Part shown: positions 35,160 through 44,530 of the stretch, piece by piece
How the letters are laid out: the number at the start of each line of letters is the position of its first letter
Numbering within the stretch: the first letter of the stretch is position 1
Assembly (NCBI GenBank): GCA_963790085.1
Contig: CAWBNH010000013.1
Coordinates: 558,001 to 622,000, forward strand
DNA from: CAXMST01 sp963790085
Lineage (GTDB): Bacteria; Actinomycetota; Thermoleophilia; Solirubrobacterales; 70-9
Direction: 5' to 3'
Length of the DNA stretch: 64,000 bases
Program-made: the position numbers and the translations under genes
The notes under the pieces: model-generated
Seen by the model: only the letters and a program-made list of their open reading frames with translations
Database searches by the model: none
Told to the model about the DNA's origin: nothing

Positions 35160-36071
35160 ATGCTCTGCGCGGCGATCGACATCGGCTCGAACACGACCCG
35201 GGTCCTCGTGGCCGAGCCGGACGGCGGCCAGCTCCGCAAGGTGATGGAGCAGCGGGCCTACACGCAGATCGGCAAGGACACCAAGAAGGACGGCACGATC
35301 TCCGACCAGAAGACGGCCGAGGTCGCCGACGTCGTCGCGACCCAGGTGCGGCTCGCCGATGAGCTTGGGGCCGAGTCGATCCGGGTGGTCGCCACGGCGG
35401 CGCTGCGCGATGCCGCCAACGGCGACGAGGTTGCGGCGGAGATCTCGCGCGTCGTCGGTCTGCCGGTCGAGCTGCTCGACGATCAACAGGAGGGCCGGCT
35501 CGCCTTCATCGGAGCGACGAAGACGCTCGGTCACCCGGTCGACGGAGAGATCGGGGTCGTCGACGTCGGCGGCGGCTCCTCCGAGGTGATCCTCGGCTCC
35601 GTCTCCGAGGGCGTGCGGGAGGTGCACTCGTTCAAGATCGGCTCGGGGATGCTCGCCGACGAGTTGCTCGAGTCGGACCCGCCGAGCCCGGCTGAGATCC
35701 GCGCCCTGCGCGACCGGATCTCCGACTGCTTTGCGGACGTCTCGATCCGGCAGCCGCAGCAGGCCGTCGCGGTCGGTGGTAGCGCCACCTCGCTGAGGAA
35801 GCTAGTTGGTGCGGTGCTCGAATACGAGACCCTGGAGCGCGGCGTTCGCGTGCTGACCGGGGACCCGGTCGCGGTTGTCGCCAGGCGCTTCGAGCTCGAT
35901 CCGCGCCGGGTGGAGATCCTCGCCTCGGGGATCCTGATCCTCGAGCAGATCTCGCAGATGCTCGGCCAGCCGCTTCAGATCGGCAAGGGTGGGCTCCGGG
36001 AGGGAATCATCCTCGACCGGCTGCACGAGAACGGCAAGCTGGACGGCAAGGGCGGTTCGCTCGCCGCCTGA
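35160..36071 (+). CDS. Ppx/GppA phosphatase family protein (exopolyphosphatase-like)
   Basis: About 303 residues of the ASKHA fold. The phosphate-1 loop is AIDIGSNTTRVLVAE, the phosphate-2 loop is GVVDVGGGSSEVI, and a conserved catalytic Glu is expected in DDQQEGRLAFIGA. Members hydrolyse polyphosphate from the end or pppGpp. The shorter length lacks the C-terminal HD domain of E. coli Ppx, as in many actinobacteria. ATG 35160 starts the first strand; ATGs at 35142 and 35145 are in frame too. It lies between phoU and CHAD genes, a polyphosphate setting. Confidence 0.88.
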   Translation: MLCAAIDIGSNTTRVLVAEPDGGQLRKVMEQRAYTQIGKDTKKDGTISDQKTAEVADVVATQVRLADELGAESIRVVATAALRDAANGDEVAAEISRVVGLPVELLDDQQEGRLAFIGATKTLGHPVDGEIGVVDVGGGSSEVILGSVSEGVREVHSFKIGSGMLADELLESDPPSPAEIRALRDRISDCFADVSIRQPQQAVAVGGSATSLRKLVGAVLEYETLERGVRVLTGDPVAVVARRFELDPRRVEILASGILILEQISQMLGQPLQIGKGGLREGIILDRLHENGKLDGKGGSLAA

Positions 36072-36102
36072 GGGCTCGCTTCGGTCCTAGACTCGCGGGC
36101 CG

Positions 36103-36615
36103 ATGGCAAGGCAAGTCGAGATCGAGGGCCTGTCCTCGGAGTTGCCTTTTGCCGAGGCGGCGGCGCTCGTCGTCGAGACGCGTGCGGGGGAGTTGCTCCG
36201 GCACTCGGGCGGGGTGCTTGACACCGCGGCGATCGAGGGTGTGCACGACATGCGGGTCGCCACGCGCCGGTTGCGGGCGGCGCTCGAGGTGTTCGCCCCG
36301 TGCTTTCCGAAGGGCGCGCGCAAGCGGGTGCTGAAGGAGGTCAAGTCGGTCGCGGATGCGCTCGGGGAGCGCCGGGACCGCGATGTGGCGATCGCGATGC
36401 TGTCGTCCGTCGCCGAGTCGCTCCCGGCCGCCGACCGGCCGGGAATCGGCTCGTTGATCGAGCGCTACCGGGCGGAGCAGCTCGAGGCGAACGAGAGGCT
36501 CGTGCCCTACGTCGAGCTCGAGCGGGTCGAGCGGATCGAGGCCGCGGTGCGGGCGCTCGCGGCCGAGGCGCGGGCGGCGGTCGGGTCGGGGGAAGGGGAG
36601 AGGGACGAGAGTTGA
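36103..36615 (+). CDS. CHAD domain protein, N-terminal half
   Basis: A 170-residue protein equal to the first helical bundle of a CHAD domain. The signature is VHDMRVATRRLRAALEVF (His and Arg residues bind polyphosphate), followed by the LGERRDRDVAI block. It ends in a Gly/Glu-rich stretch (GSGEGERDES). CHAD proteins bind polyphosphate granules. The second half is encoded by the next gene in another frame; the stop TGA overlaps the TTG start of that gene. So a normally single domain is divided over two polypeptides, or one frameshift separates them. Confidence 0.83.
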   Translation: MARQVEIEGLSSELPFAEAAALVVETRAGELLRHSGGVLDTAAIEGVHDMRVATRRLRAALEVFAPCFPKGARKRVLKEVKSVADALGERRDRDVAIAMLSSVAESLPAADRPGIGSLIERYRAEQLEANERLVPYVELERVERIEAAVRALAAEARAAVGSGEGERDES

Positions 36616-37181
36616 AGGCGAGGAAGATCAAGGGCACAGACCCCGCGGGCCCGCTGGCGGCAAACGCGGCGCGGACGGTCAAGGTGAGGCTCGCGGAGCT
36701 GCGCGGCTTCGTCCCCCGGGCCCTGGAGGCCGACGCGGTCGGCGCTCAGCACGACATGCGGATCGCGGCCAAGCGCCTCCGCTACGTGCTCGAGGTGACC
36801 GGCTTCTGCTTCGGCCGGCCCGCCGAGGTTGCGCGCCGGCGGGCCAAGCACCTTCAGGACCTGCTCGGCGAGATGCACGATGCCGACGTGATGCTGCCCC
36901 AGCTCCGGGAGCATCGCCGGGAGCTGCGAGAGCAGGACGCCGCGGCGATCGTCCGCCTGGCGGGCGACGCCAATGACCTCGACCCGGTTCTCGCCGCTCG
37001 CGCCCCGCATCGCACCGCCTACCGTGGGCTCGAGATGCTCGAGGTCTACCTCCTGGCACGCCGCCGGCTGCTGTTCGCGCGCTTCTGCGAGATGTGGGAT
37101 GGGGCCGAGGAGCGGGGCGTCTGGGATGCTCTCGTGCGCTCGGCGGATCGGGCGCTGGACGAAAGCGGCGGCGGTCGCTGA
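36612..37181 (+). CDS. CHAD domain protein, C-terminal half
   Basis: A 189-residue protein starting at TTG 36612, overlapping the previous stop (TTGA). It carries the second CHAD bundle: AQHDMRIAAKRLRYVLEVTGF and RAKHLQDLLGEMHDADVM, the partner of the first bundle. The C-terminal part (YRGLEMLEVYLLARRRLLFARFCEMW) is helical. Taken alone it can hold the positive surface, but a CHAD needs both bundles. The two are likely co-translated and may associate. Confidence 0.82.
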   Translation: MKARKIKGTDPAGPLAANAARTVKVRLAELRGFVPRALEADAVGAQHDMRIAAKRLRYVLEVTGFCFGRPAEVARRRAKHLQDLLGEMHDADVMLPQLREHRRELREQDAAAIVRLAGDANDLDPVLAARAPHRTAYRGLEMLEVYLLARRRLLFARFCEMWDGAEERGVWDALVRSADRALDESGGGR

Positions 37182-37262
37182 GCCTGGGGGTCTATGGGGC
37201 GTCAGCTCGCGCCGGCTGATGTGGATAGTGTGACGCCACGAGTCGGCGGCTGAGGCTTACGA

Positions 37263-38693
37263 ATGGCAACGAGCGAGAAACAAGACAGGACCCCCGAACC
37301 CGGGCAGCAGTCCCGGCGCTGGCTGCCGACCGCGCTTGTCGTCGTCGCTTCGTTGATCGCGTTATTCGCGGTGTTCGCGGTCTGGGCGCAGCGGCAGCTG
37401 CTCGAGACCGACAGCTGGGTCGACACGAGCACGGAGCTCTTGGAGAACGAGGATGTTCGCGACGCCGTGGCTCTCTACCTCGTCGACGAGCTCTACGCGA
37501 ACGTCGACGTCGAGGCCGAGATCCAGAAGCAGCTCCCCTCCGAGCTGTCGGTGCTCGCCAACCCGGCCGCCGGGGCCCTGCGGCAGGTTGCCGACCAGAT
37601 TGCCAAGCGGGCGCTGGAGACGACGCCCGTCCAGACGGCCTGGGAGGGGGCCAACGCCAGCGCCCATGAGATCTTCATCGAGGTGATTGAGGGCGGCGGG
37701 GACAATGTCTCCACGACAGGGGGAGTGGTCGTGCTCGACCTCGGGGCGATCCTCGAGCAGGTCGCGGACCAGATCGGTTTGCCTGGAAACCTGGCGAGCA
37801 AGCTGCCACCGGACATCGCCCAGCTCGAGATCCTCCGCTCGGATGAGCTCGGGGCGGCCCAGGACGCAGCGGACCTGCTCAAGACCCTGGCCTGGGTACT
37901 GACCGCGCTGGCGCTCGGGCTTTACGCGCTCGCGGTCTACCTCGCCCGCGACCGTCGTCGCGAGGTCCTGCGTTCGGTCGGCTTCGGATTCGTTGCCGTC
38001 GGTCTGGTCGTGCTCTTCCTGCACGGCGCCGCGGGCAACGCCGTCGTCGGTTCGCTGACGACGACTGCCTCGAACGAGCCGGCCGCCCAGGCGGTCTGGG
38101 ACATCGGCACCTCGCTGCTGACGACGATCGCCCAGGCGATGGTCGCGTACGGGATCGCGATCATCGCCGCCGCCTGGCTTGCCGGCCCGACCCGCCCAGC
38201 GACCGCCGTGCGCCGGGCCCTGGCCCCGTACATGCGCCAGCCGCGGATCGCCTACGCGGGGCTCGCCGTGCTCCTCGTGGTGCTCTTCTGGTGGTCGCCG
38301 ACGCCGGCATTCGGCCGCCTCGTACCGTCGCTGATCCTGATCGGCCTGCTGGTCCTCGGGACGGAGGTGCTGCGCCGGCGCACCGAGCAGGAGTTCCCCG
38401 ATCGGGTGACGACGCTTTCTGCGGCCGGCATGGCCCAGACGATGGCGGAGCAGACCCGCGACTCGATCAGCCGCCGCGTCCGCGCCCGGACCGAGCGCCG
38501 GGAGGGCGAGGCCGCCACCTCGCGGGTCGAGGCGCTGGAGCGGATCGGTCGCCTGCGCGACTCGGGGGTCCTCACCGAGGACGAGTTCAAGGCCGAGAAG
38601 AGCCGTCTGCTCGCGGCGACCGTCGCCGAAGAGCCGATCGAGGGCGAGCAGGAAGAGACCCAGCAAGCCGACCCGAATCAAGGGAGTGCGTAG
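37263..38693 (+). CDS. Membrane protein with a C-terminal SHOCT motif
   Basis: A 476-residue membrane protein. One helix near residue 22-45 (ALVVVASLIALFAVFAVW) is followed by an extracellular domain of about 150 residues with a helix-rich pattern (LLENEDVRDAVALYLVDELY), then four or five helices (about 205-375) and a cytoplasmic tail. The tail holds a SHOCT-like short helix pair, RIGRLRDSGVLTEDEFKAEK. No catalytic motif is seen. The next gene begins directly after its stop (TAGGTG), so it is part of a transcript with the HdeD-like protein. Confidence 0.75.
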   Translation: MATSEKQDRTPEPGQQSRRWLPTALVVVASLIALFAVFAVWAQRQLLETDSWVDTSTELLENEDVRDAVALYLVDELYANVDVEAEIQKQLPSELSVLANPAAGALRQVADQIAKRALETTPVQTAWEGANASAHEIFIEVIEGGGDNVSTTGGVVVLDLGAILEQVADQIGLPGNLASKLPPDIAQLEILRSDELGAAQDAADLLKTLAWVLTALALGLYALAVYLARDRRREVLRSVGFGFVAVGLVVLFLHGAAGNAVVGSLTTTASNEPAAQAVWDIGTSLLTTIAQAMVAYGIAIIAAAWLAGPTRPATAVRRALAPYMRQPRIAYAGLAVLLVVLFWWSPTPAFGRLVPSLILIGLLVLGTEVLRRRTEQEFPDRVTTLSAAGMAQTMAEQTRDSISRRVRARTERREGEAATSRVEALERIGRLRDSGVLTEDEFKAEKSRLLAATVAEEPIEGEQEETQQADPNQGSA

Positions 38694-39263
38694 GTGGAAG
38701 CTTCGACGGGCCCGACAGCGCGCAGCGCCGCGAAGAGCATCACCAACCTCTGGTGGCTGTGGCTCGTCTTCGGCGCGATCTGGACGCTGATCGCGGTCAC
38801 GATCCTGCAGTTCGATCAGGCCTCGGTGACGACCGTCGGGATCCTGATCGGGATCATGTTCTTCGTCGCCGGCCTGCAGAGCTTCGTCGGCGCGGCGGTC
38901 GCTGAGCGGCTCGGCTGGGTCTACGCGATCTTCGGCGTGCTGTTCTTCGGGGCGGGCGTCGTCTCGTTGATCAGCCCGGAGAACACCTTCGCAGCGCTGG
39001 CCGACATCCTCGGGTTCCTGTTCCTGCTGGTCGGGATCTTCTGGATGATCGAGGCGTTCGCCTGGCGCGAGCTGAACGAGCTCTGGTGGGTCGGGCTGAT
39101 CGCCTCGGTCCTGATGCTGATCCTCGCCTTCTGGACCGCTGGGCAGTTCTTCATCGAGAAGGCCTACGTGCTGCTCGTCTTCGCGGGCATCTGGGCGCTG
39201 ATGCGCGGCGTGACCGACTTCGTCCGCGCCTTCCAGATCCGCAAGGTCGGCAAGCTGCTCTAG
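38694..39263 (+). CDS. HdeD-like (DUF308) membrane protein
   Basis: A 189-residue protein with six short helices in paired blocks, ending in a basic tail (RKVGKLL). Phrases such as LWLVFGAIWTLIAVTIL, GILIGIMFFVAGLQSF and VYAIFGVLFFGAGVVSLI fit the DUF308/HdeD family. Its start is GTG 38694, immediately after the upstream stop. HdeD is linked to acid resistance in E. coli; in actinobacteria the role is unknown. Confidence 0.8.
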   Translation: MEASTGPTARSAAKSITNLWWLWLVFGAIWTLIAVTILQFDQASVTTVGILIGIMFFVAGLQSFVGAAVAERLGWVYAIFGVLFFGAGVVSLISPENTFAALADILGFLFLLVGIFWMIEAFAWRELNELWWVGLIASVLMLILAFWTAGQFFIEKAYVLLVFAGIWALMRGVTDFVRAFQIRKVGKLL

Positions 39264-39291
39264 TGACCGCGCAGGAGCCCTGGAGGCATTG

Positions 39292-40737
39292 ATGGCGGAG
39301 ACGCCCACCGCCCTACAGGCGGGGTTTCGGCGCCCGGTCGCGGAGCGCCAGGAGTACGGGCGGTCGCTGCGGAAGACCGCCCCGCGGTCCTCCCACGGCG
39401 ACTGGAGCCCGGCCTCCGATCGCCCCGATCCCTTGGCGCTGCTCACCGGGCAGGATGCCGACCGGATCGGCTTCCTGGTCCCGATCCGCCATCAGCGGAT
39501 GAGCGAGTCGGCCTTCACCTTCTACCGGGGCACGGCCGCGATCATGGCGGGGGATCTCGCGGGGACTCCGGAGACGGGGATGCGGGCGCAGATCTGCGGC
39601 GATGCCCACCTCTCCAACTTCGGCGCGTTCGCCTCGCCGGAGCGCGCCCTGCTGTTCGATGTCAACGACTTCGATGAGACCGCGATCGGGCCCTGGGAGT
39701 GGGACCTGAAGCGGTTGGCAGCGAGCCTCGTGCTGGCGGCCGGGAGCCTCGGGCTGAGCCCGACGAAGGCGCGGGCCGCGTGCAGCGCCGGAACCGAGGG
39801 CTACAGGGCGGCGATGGACGAGTTCTCCCGGATGGGCAACCTCGAGCTCTGGTACGACCGGATCGAGGTCGACGATGTCCGCGCACTGATCACGCGCAAG
39901 AAGGGGGCGAAGCGCTTCGAGGAGGGCGAGCGCAAGGCGCGGCGGCGCACCAGCCTCCGAAGCTTCGAGAAGCTTGCCGAGGTAGTGGACGGGAAGCCGC
40001 GAATCCGCTCCGATCCGCCGCTGCTGGTTCCGCTCCGGGAGCTCGAGGGAGATCTCCCGGAACAGTGGCAGGAGCGGGTCGCCGGGGCCTATGACGCGTA
40101 TCTGTTGACCCTGCCCGAGCGGACGCAGGTCCTGCTCCAGCGATACGAGATGGTCGATATCGCGCTCAAGGTCGTCGGCGTCGGCAGCGTCGGCACGCGC
40201 TGCCTCGCGACGCTCTTGGTCGGCCGTGACCAGGGGGATCCGCTGTTCCTGCAGATCAAGGAGGCCGGCGCATCGGCGCTCGAGCCCGAGCTCGGGCCGA
40301 GCGCCTATGAGAACGCCGGTCAGCGGGTGGTCGAGGGGCAGCGGCTGATGCAGGCATTCAGCGACATCATGCTCGGCTGGTCCAGCGTCGCCGCCGCCCC
40401 GCGCCCCGGCCCCTTCCGGGCGGGTGGCCGTGACTACTACTGGCGGCAGCTCAAGGACATGAAGGGCTCGGCGGACATCGCGACCATGGATGCCGCGATG
40501 CTCGGCTCCTACGCCCGGCTCTGCGGCTGGGCGCTCGCCCGAGCGCACGCGCGCTCCGCCGACCCGGTGGCAATCGCCTCCTACATCGGCAAGAGCGCCG
40601 TGTTCGTCGACGCGATCACGCGGTTCGGCGAGACCTACGCGAATCAGGCCGAGGCCGACTACAAGCTGTTCGACGATGCGGTCAAGTCGGGCGAGCTCGT
40701 GAGCGAGGCACCGGCGAGCTCGCCCGTGCAGCGCTAG
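39292..40737 (+). CDS. DUF2252 family protein
   Basis: A 481-residue cytoplasmic protein. The family core reads RHQRMSESAFTFYRGTAAIM, then AQICGDAHLSNFGAFASPE and LFDVNDFDETAIGPWEWDLKR. These look like the kinase-fold catalytic loop (GDxHxxNFG) and the metal-binding Asp (VNDFDE). Related APH-like folds phosphorylate small molecules, but no activity is known for this group. The ATG at 39292 follows GGAGG by five bases. Between the HdeD-like gene and ppk1 it shares the polyphosphate surroundings. Confidence 0.85.
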   Translation: MAETPTALQAGFRRPVAERQEYGRSLRKTAPRSSHGDWSPASDRPDPLALLTGQDADRIGFLVPIRHQRMSESAFTFYRGTAAIMAGDLAGTPETGMRAQICGDAHLSNFGAFASPERALLFDVNDFDETAIGPWEWDLKRLAASLVLAAGSLGLSPTKARAACSAGTEGYRAAMDEFSRMGNLELWYDRIEVDDVRALITRKKGAKRFEEGERKARRRTSLRSFEKLAEVVDGKPRIRSDPPLLVPLRELEGDLPEQWQERVAGAYDAYLLTLPERTQVLLQRYEMVDIALKVVGVGSVGTRCLATLLVGRDQGDPLFLQIKEAGASALEPELGPSAYENAGQRVVEGQRLMQAFSDIMLGWSSVAAAPRPGPFRAGGRDYYWRQLKDMKGSADIATMDAAMLGSYARLCGWALARAHARSADPVAIASYIGKSAVFVDAITRFGETYANQAEADYKLFDDAVKSGELVSEAPASSPVQR

Positions 40738-40874
40738 CCGGCCGCTCAGATCCGGGCTTTCCACTGAGCCGCGAGGCCTGGTTGATGCAAGTATTGGCCG
40801 GAATGACGTGCACGAGCGCCTGCCCGGTGACGGTTAAGCTGGAGCGCCTGTCGCAGCGGCTCTAGGATGGGATT

Positions 40875-43067
40875 GTGGAAGCGAGCTCAGACGAGGTAGT
40901 GGCCGAGGAGGAGGGCGAGGTGGTCGCCGTTCCGGTGCTGGGCGGGGACGTCGCGGTCGATGCCGCCGAGAACGCTATCGATCTCTCCGACCCGTCCTTC
41001 TACTTCAACCGCCAGACCTCGTGGATGGAGTTCAACGACCGCGTCCTCCAGCTGGTCGAGAATCCCGATCTGCCGCTGCTCGAGCGGGTCAAGTTCTGCG
41101 CGATCCACGAGAGCAACCTCGACGAGTTCTTCATGGTCAGGGTTGCCGGTCTGCACGACCAGGTCGCGGCCGCACTCGATGGGCGGGGTGCCGACGGGAT
41201 GACCGCCTCCGAGCAGATCGACGCTGTGCGCGAGCAGGTGATCGGCCAGCGGACCCGGCTCGACGCCTGTTTCAACGACGTGCTGCGGCCGGCCCTGGCC
41301 GAGTACGGGATCCGGGTCATCACCTACGCGGAGGCGTCCGCCGACGACCGGCGTGAGCTCGACCACCTCTTCAACAAGCAGGTGTTCCCAGCCCTGACCC
41401 CGCTCGTGCTCGGCATGGGCCGACCGTTTCCCTACATCTCCAACCTCTCGCTCAGCCTGCTCGTCGTTCTTCGCGACCCCGAGCAGGAGGGGGAGATCCT
41501 CGCTCGGGTGAAGGTTCCGAAGGAGCTGCTGCGCCGCTTCATCCCGCTCTCCGACGGGACAAGCTTCGTCGCGCTCGAAGAGGTCATCGCGCAGAACCTC
41601 GGCGCCCTCTTCCCGGGGATGGAGATCGTCGATCACGCGCTGTTCCGGGTCACGCGAGACAACGACTACGACGTCTCCGACGAGGCCGACGACGTGCGCC
41701 AGGCGGTCGAGGACGAGATCCGCCGCCGCCGCTTCGGCGAGATCGTCAGGCTCGAGATCGTCCGCGGCCTCGACCCGCGTATCCGTGACCGCCTGGTCGG
41801 CTCGCTCGGGATCGAGGATCGTCAGGTCTACGAGGTCGACGGGATGCTTGGCATGGACGATCTCTGGGACATCGTTGCGATCCCCGGCTTTGCCGAGCTC
41901 CGCGACAGCCCGTTCTCGGGATTGACCCAGGCCCGGCTCCAGGGCGAGGACGACGAGCAGCCCGACATCATGGCGGCGATGCGCGAGGGCGACATCCTCG
42001 TCCACCATCCTTACGACGCTTTCTCGACCTCGGTCGAGGCGTTCATCAACCAGGCGACCAACGACCCCGATGTGCTCGCGATCAAGCAGACCGTCTACCG
42101 GACGAGTGCCGACTCCCCCCTGATCCGATCGTTGATCGACGCCTCCGAGCAGGGCAAGCAGGCGGTCTGCATGGTGGAGCTCAAGGCGCGCTTCGACGAG
42201 CAGGCGAACATCACCTGGGCGAAGCGCCTGGAGCAGTCCGGTGTCCACGTCGTCTACGGCATCCCCGCCCTGAAGACGCATGCGAAATGCGCGCTGGTCG
42301 CGCGCCGCGAGGGCGACGGCGTTCGACATTACGCGCACATCGGGACCGGCAACTACAACGCGAAGACCGCCAAGCTCTATACCGACGTCGGCATCTTCAC
42401 GACCGATCCCGACATCTGCTCCGACATCGCGGAGATGTTCAACTACCTGACCGGCTACGCGCGTCCGCGTCGGTACCGCAAGGCGCTCGTCGCGCCGCAC
42501 AACCTCGCCGACGGGCTGCTCGAGGAGATCGATCGCACGATCGCCGCGCACAGCGAGTCGAGCCCGGCCCGGATCCGGTTGAAGATGAACGCGCTGCTCG
42601 ACCCCCCGATAATCAGGGCGCTCTATCGCGCCTCGCAGGCCGGTGTGCCGGTTGAGCTCAACGTGCGCGGGATCTGCGCGCTGCGCCCGGGCGTCCCGGG
42701 GGTCAGCGACAACATCACCGTGGTCTCCGTGCTCGGCCGGTTCCTCGAGCACTCGCGGATCTACGCGTTCGAGCGCGGTGACGAGCAGCGCGTCTACATC
42801 GGCTCCGCGGACCTGATGCCGCGCAACCTCTACAACCGGGTCGAGCTGCTCGCCCCGGTCGAGGACGAGGCGATTCGGGCGGAGCTGCTCGAGGTGCTCG
42901 ACAGCAGCCTCGAGGCGCAGGTCGGGGCCTGGGACCTCGACGCCGGCGGCCACTGGACCCCGCGGGAGGTCCCGGCCGAGGGGGCCCGCGACGTTCAGGT
43001 CGAGCTGATCGAGCGGTACGAGGCTCGGGCCGCAGAGCTACCGGCGCTGCTTGGAGCTGACGCCTGA
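40875..43067 (+). CDS. ppk1: Polyphosphate kinase 1
   Basis: A 730-residue PPK1 with four domains. The N-domain opens FNRQTSWMEFNDRVLQL; the head domain follows; the C1/C2 catalytic domains have IKQTVYRTSADSPLI, KARFDEQANITWAKRLEQ, and the phosphohistidine His469 in LKTHAKCALVAR, with the HIGTGNYNAKTAKLYTD nucleotide-binding block. It makes polyphosphate from ATP reversibly. GTG 40875 follows AGGATGGG. With ppk2, the Ppx-like gene, CHAD halves and pst genes, it completes a phosphate-storage set. Confidence 0.96.
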   Translation: MEASSDEVVAEEEGEVVAVPVLGGDVAVDAAENAIDLSDPSFYFNRQTSWMEFNDRVLQLVENPDLPLLERVKFCAIHESNLDEFFMVRVAGLHDQVAAALDGRGADGMTASEQIDAVREQVIGQRTRLDACFNDVLRPALAEYGIRVITYAEASADDRRELDHLFNKQVFPALTPLVLGMGRPFPYISNLSLSLLVVLRDPEQEGEILARVKVPKELLRRFIPLSDGTSFVALEEVIAQNLGALFPGMEIVDHALFRVTRDNDYDVSDEADDVRQAVEDEIRRRRFGEIVRLEIVRGLDPRIRDRLVGSLGIEDRQVYEVDGMLGMDDLWDIVAIPGFAELRDSPFSGLTQARLQGEDDEQPDIMAAMREGDILVHHPYDAFSTSVEAFINQATNDPDVLAIKQTVYRTSADSPLIRSLIDASEQGKQAVCMVELKARFDEQANITWAKRLEQSGVHVVYGIPALKTHAKCALVARREGDGVRHYAHIGTGNYNAKTAKLYTDVGIFTTDPDICSDIAEMFNYLTGYARPRRYRKALVAPHNLADGLLEEIDRTIAAHSESSPARIRLKMNALLDPPIIRALYRASQAGVPVELNVRGICALRPGVPGVSDNITVVSVLGRFLEHSRIYAFERGDEQRVYIGSADLMPRNLYNRVELLAPVEDEAIRAELLEVLDSSLEAQVGAWDLDAGGHWTPREVPAEGARDVQVELIERYEARAAELPALLGADA

Positions 43068-43105
43068 GCCGGCCGGCGGAACCGGGTCGGCATACTGCAC
43101 CACCG

Positions 43106-44497
43106 ATGCGACACGACGCCCACGGTTTCTGGGTCAGGGACCTCCCCGAGCCCATCGCGCGCCCCCCGCTGAGCGGTGCTGAGCGCGCCGACGTAGCGAT
43201 CGTCGGCGGCGGCTACACGGGCATGTGGACCGCCTGGTGGCTGAAGCAGCGGGCGCCCGACCACCGGGTCGTCCTGGTCGAGGCCGAGATCTGCGGGCTC
43301 GGCCCCAGCGGCCGCAACGGCGGCTTCTGCAACTCGCTCTGGTTCAGCCTGCCCGCTCTGGTCGCGCGATTCGGCGATCGCTCGGCGCTCGAGGTCTGCC
43401 GCGCGGCTGAGGAATCGGTCGAGGCGGTGGGTGAGTGGTGCGAGCAACAGGGCGTCGACGCCCGCTACGACCACGCCGGCTACCTCCAGGTCTCGACCTG
43501 CGCGGCACAGGACGGGACCTGGGAGCCCGTGCTCAGGGAGATGAAGAGGCTCGGCGTCGAAGGGCGGTGCGTAGAGCTGACGCCGGCGGAGGTCGCCCGG
43601 CGGTGCGCCTCGCCGAGGTTCCGCGGCGGGGCCCTGTACCCGACGGCGGCGACCGTCGATCCCGGTCGGCTCGCGGCCGGGCTCCGCAGCCGACTGATCG
43701 ATGCGGGCGTCGAGATCTTCGAGCGCACGCGGATGCGCGGTCTGCGCAACGGCGGCGGCGACCCGGTGGTCGAGTTCGAGGGCGGCGAGCTGACGGCCGG
43801 ACACGTCGTGCTGGCCGCCGGCTCGAAGCTTCTCAACGTGTCCGGGCTACGGCTGGCGCTGACCGCGACCTCGTCGCACATGGTCGTAACCGAGCCGGTT
43901 CCCGACGTGCTCGAGGAGATCGGCTGGACGGGGGGCGAGTGCATCACCGACTCGCGCTCGATGATCCACTACTTCCGCACGACCGCCGACGGCAGGATCG
44001 CGTTCGGTTGGGGCGGCGGAAAGGTCGTCTACGGTTCGCACGCCGGCCGACGGGCGAACGTCGATCCCGGGATGGTCCGCCAGGTGAGCCGGCACATGCT
44101 CAGCTTCTTCCCGCAGCTCGAGGGGCGCTCGGTGGTACACGGCTGGGGTGGCCCGATCGACGTCTCGCCGACCCATCTGCCGATCGTCCGATCGCTCGGC
44201 GAGCGCGTGCACGCGGGCTTCGGCTACACAGGCAACGGCGTCGGGCCCTCGCAGATGGTCGGACGCGCGCTCGCCTCGCTGGCGCTCGAGCAGCGAGACG
44301 AGCATACGGCCCGGGCGTTCGTCGATCCGCCGCCCGCTCGGGTTCCGCCCGAGCCCTTCCGCTATATCGGCGGCAACCTGATCCGCAGCGCGATCCTGCA
44401 CAAGGAGCAGCTCGAGGAGCAGGGCCGCCGGCCCGGGCCGTTGACCCGAGCCGTCTGCGGGATCCCCGAGCGCGTCGGCATCCACGTCGGACGCTGA
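43106..44497 (+). CDS. FAD-dependent amine oxidase (DAO family), PuuB-like
   Basis: A 463-residue flavoenzyme. The dinucleotide motif is AIVGGGYTGMWTAWW (33-39 GxGxxG), followed by GPSGRNGGF, the second FAD loop of the DAO family. A C-terminal FAD block (FGYTGNGVGPSQMVGRALA) closes the site. The R-N-G-G loop and length are close to gamma-glutamylputrescine oxidase and glycine-oxidase-like enzymes. With polyamine transport genes downstream, oxidation of a primary or secondary amine is probable, but the substrate is not proven. Confidence 0.88.
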   Translation: MRHDAHGFWVRDLPEPIARPPLSGAERADVAIVGGGYTGMWTAWWLKQRAPDHRVVLVEAEICGLGPSGRNGGFCNSLWFSLPALVARFGDRSALEVCRAAEESVEAVGEWCEQQGVDARYDHAGYLQVSTCAAQDGTWEPVLREMKRLGVEGRCVELTPAEVARRCASPRFRGGALYPTAATVDPGRLAAGLRSRLIDAGVEIFERTRMRGLRNGGGDPVVEFEGGELTAGHVVLAAGSKLLNVSGLRLALTATSSHMVVTEPVPDVLEEIGWTGGECITDSRSMIHYFRTTADGRIAFGWGGGKVVYGSHAGRRANVDPGMVRQVSRHMLSFFPQLEGRSVVHGWGGPIDVSPTHLPIVRSLGERVHAGFGYTGNGVGPSQMVGRALASLALEQRDEHTARAFVDPPPARVPPEPFRYIGGNLIRSAILHKEQLEEQGRRPGPLTRAVCGIPERVGIHVGR

Positions 44498-44530
44498 GCC
44501 CTTTCCGCGCCTGCCCGTCGCGCAGCCGGC

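Noticed and set aside
37228..37244. GTGTGACGCCACGAGTC as a third CRP-type site.
   Set aside because: Only the left half matches; the right arm lacks TCACA.
37362..39446. 694-codon minus-strand frame across two membrane protein genes.
   Set aside because: Arg/Asp/Gln-rich composition without domains; both genes on the plus strand have clear membrane helices and tight start/stop spacing.
40887..42953. Long minus-strand frame opposite ppk1.
   Set aside because: No recognisable motif; ppk1 on the plus strand is unambiguous, so this is a shadow frame.
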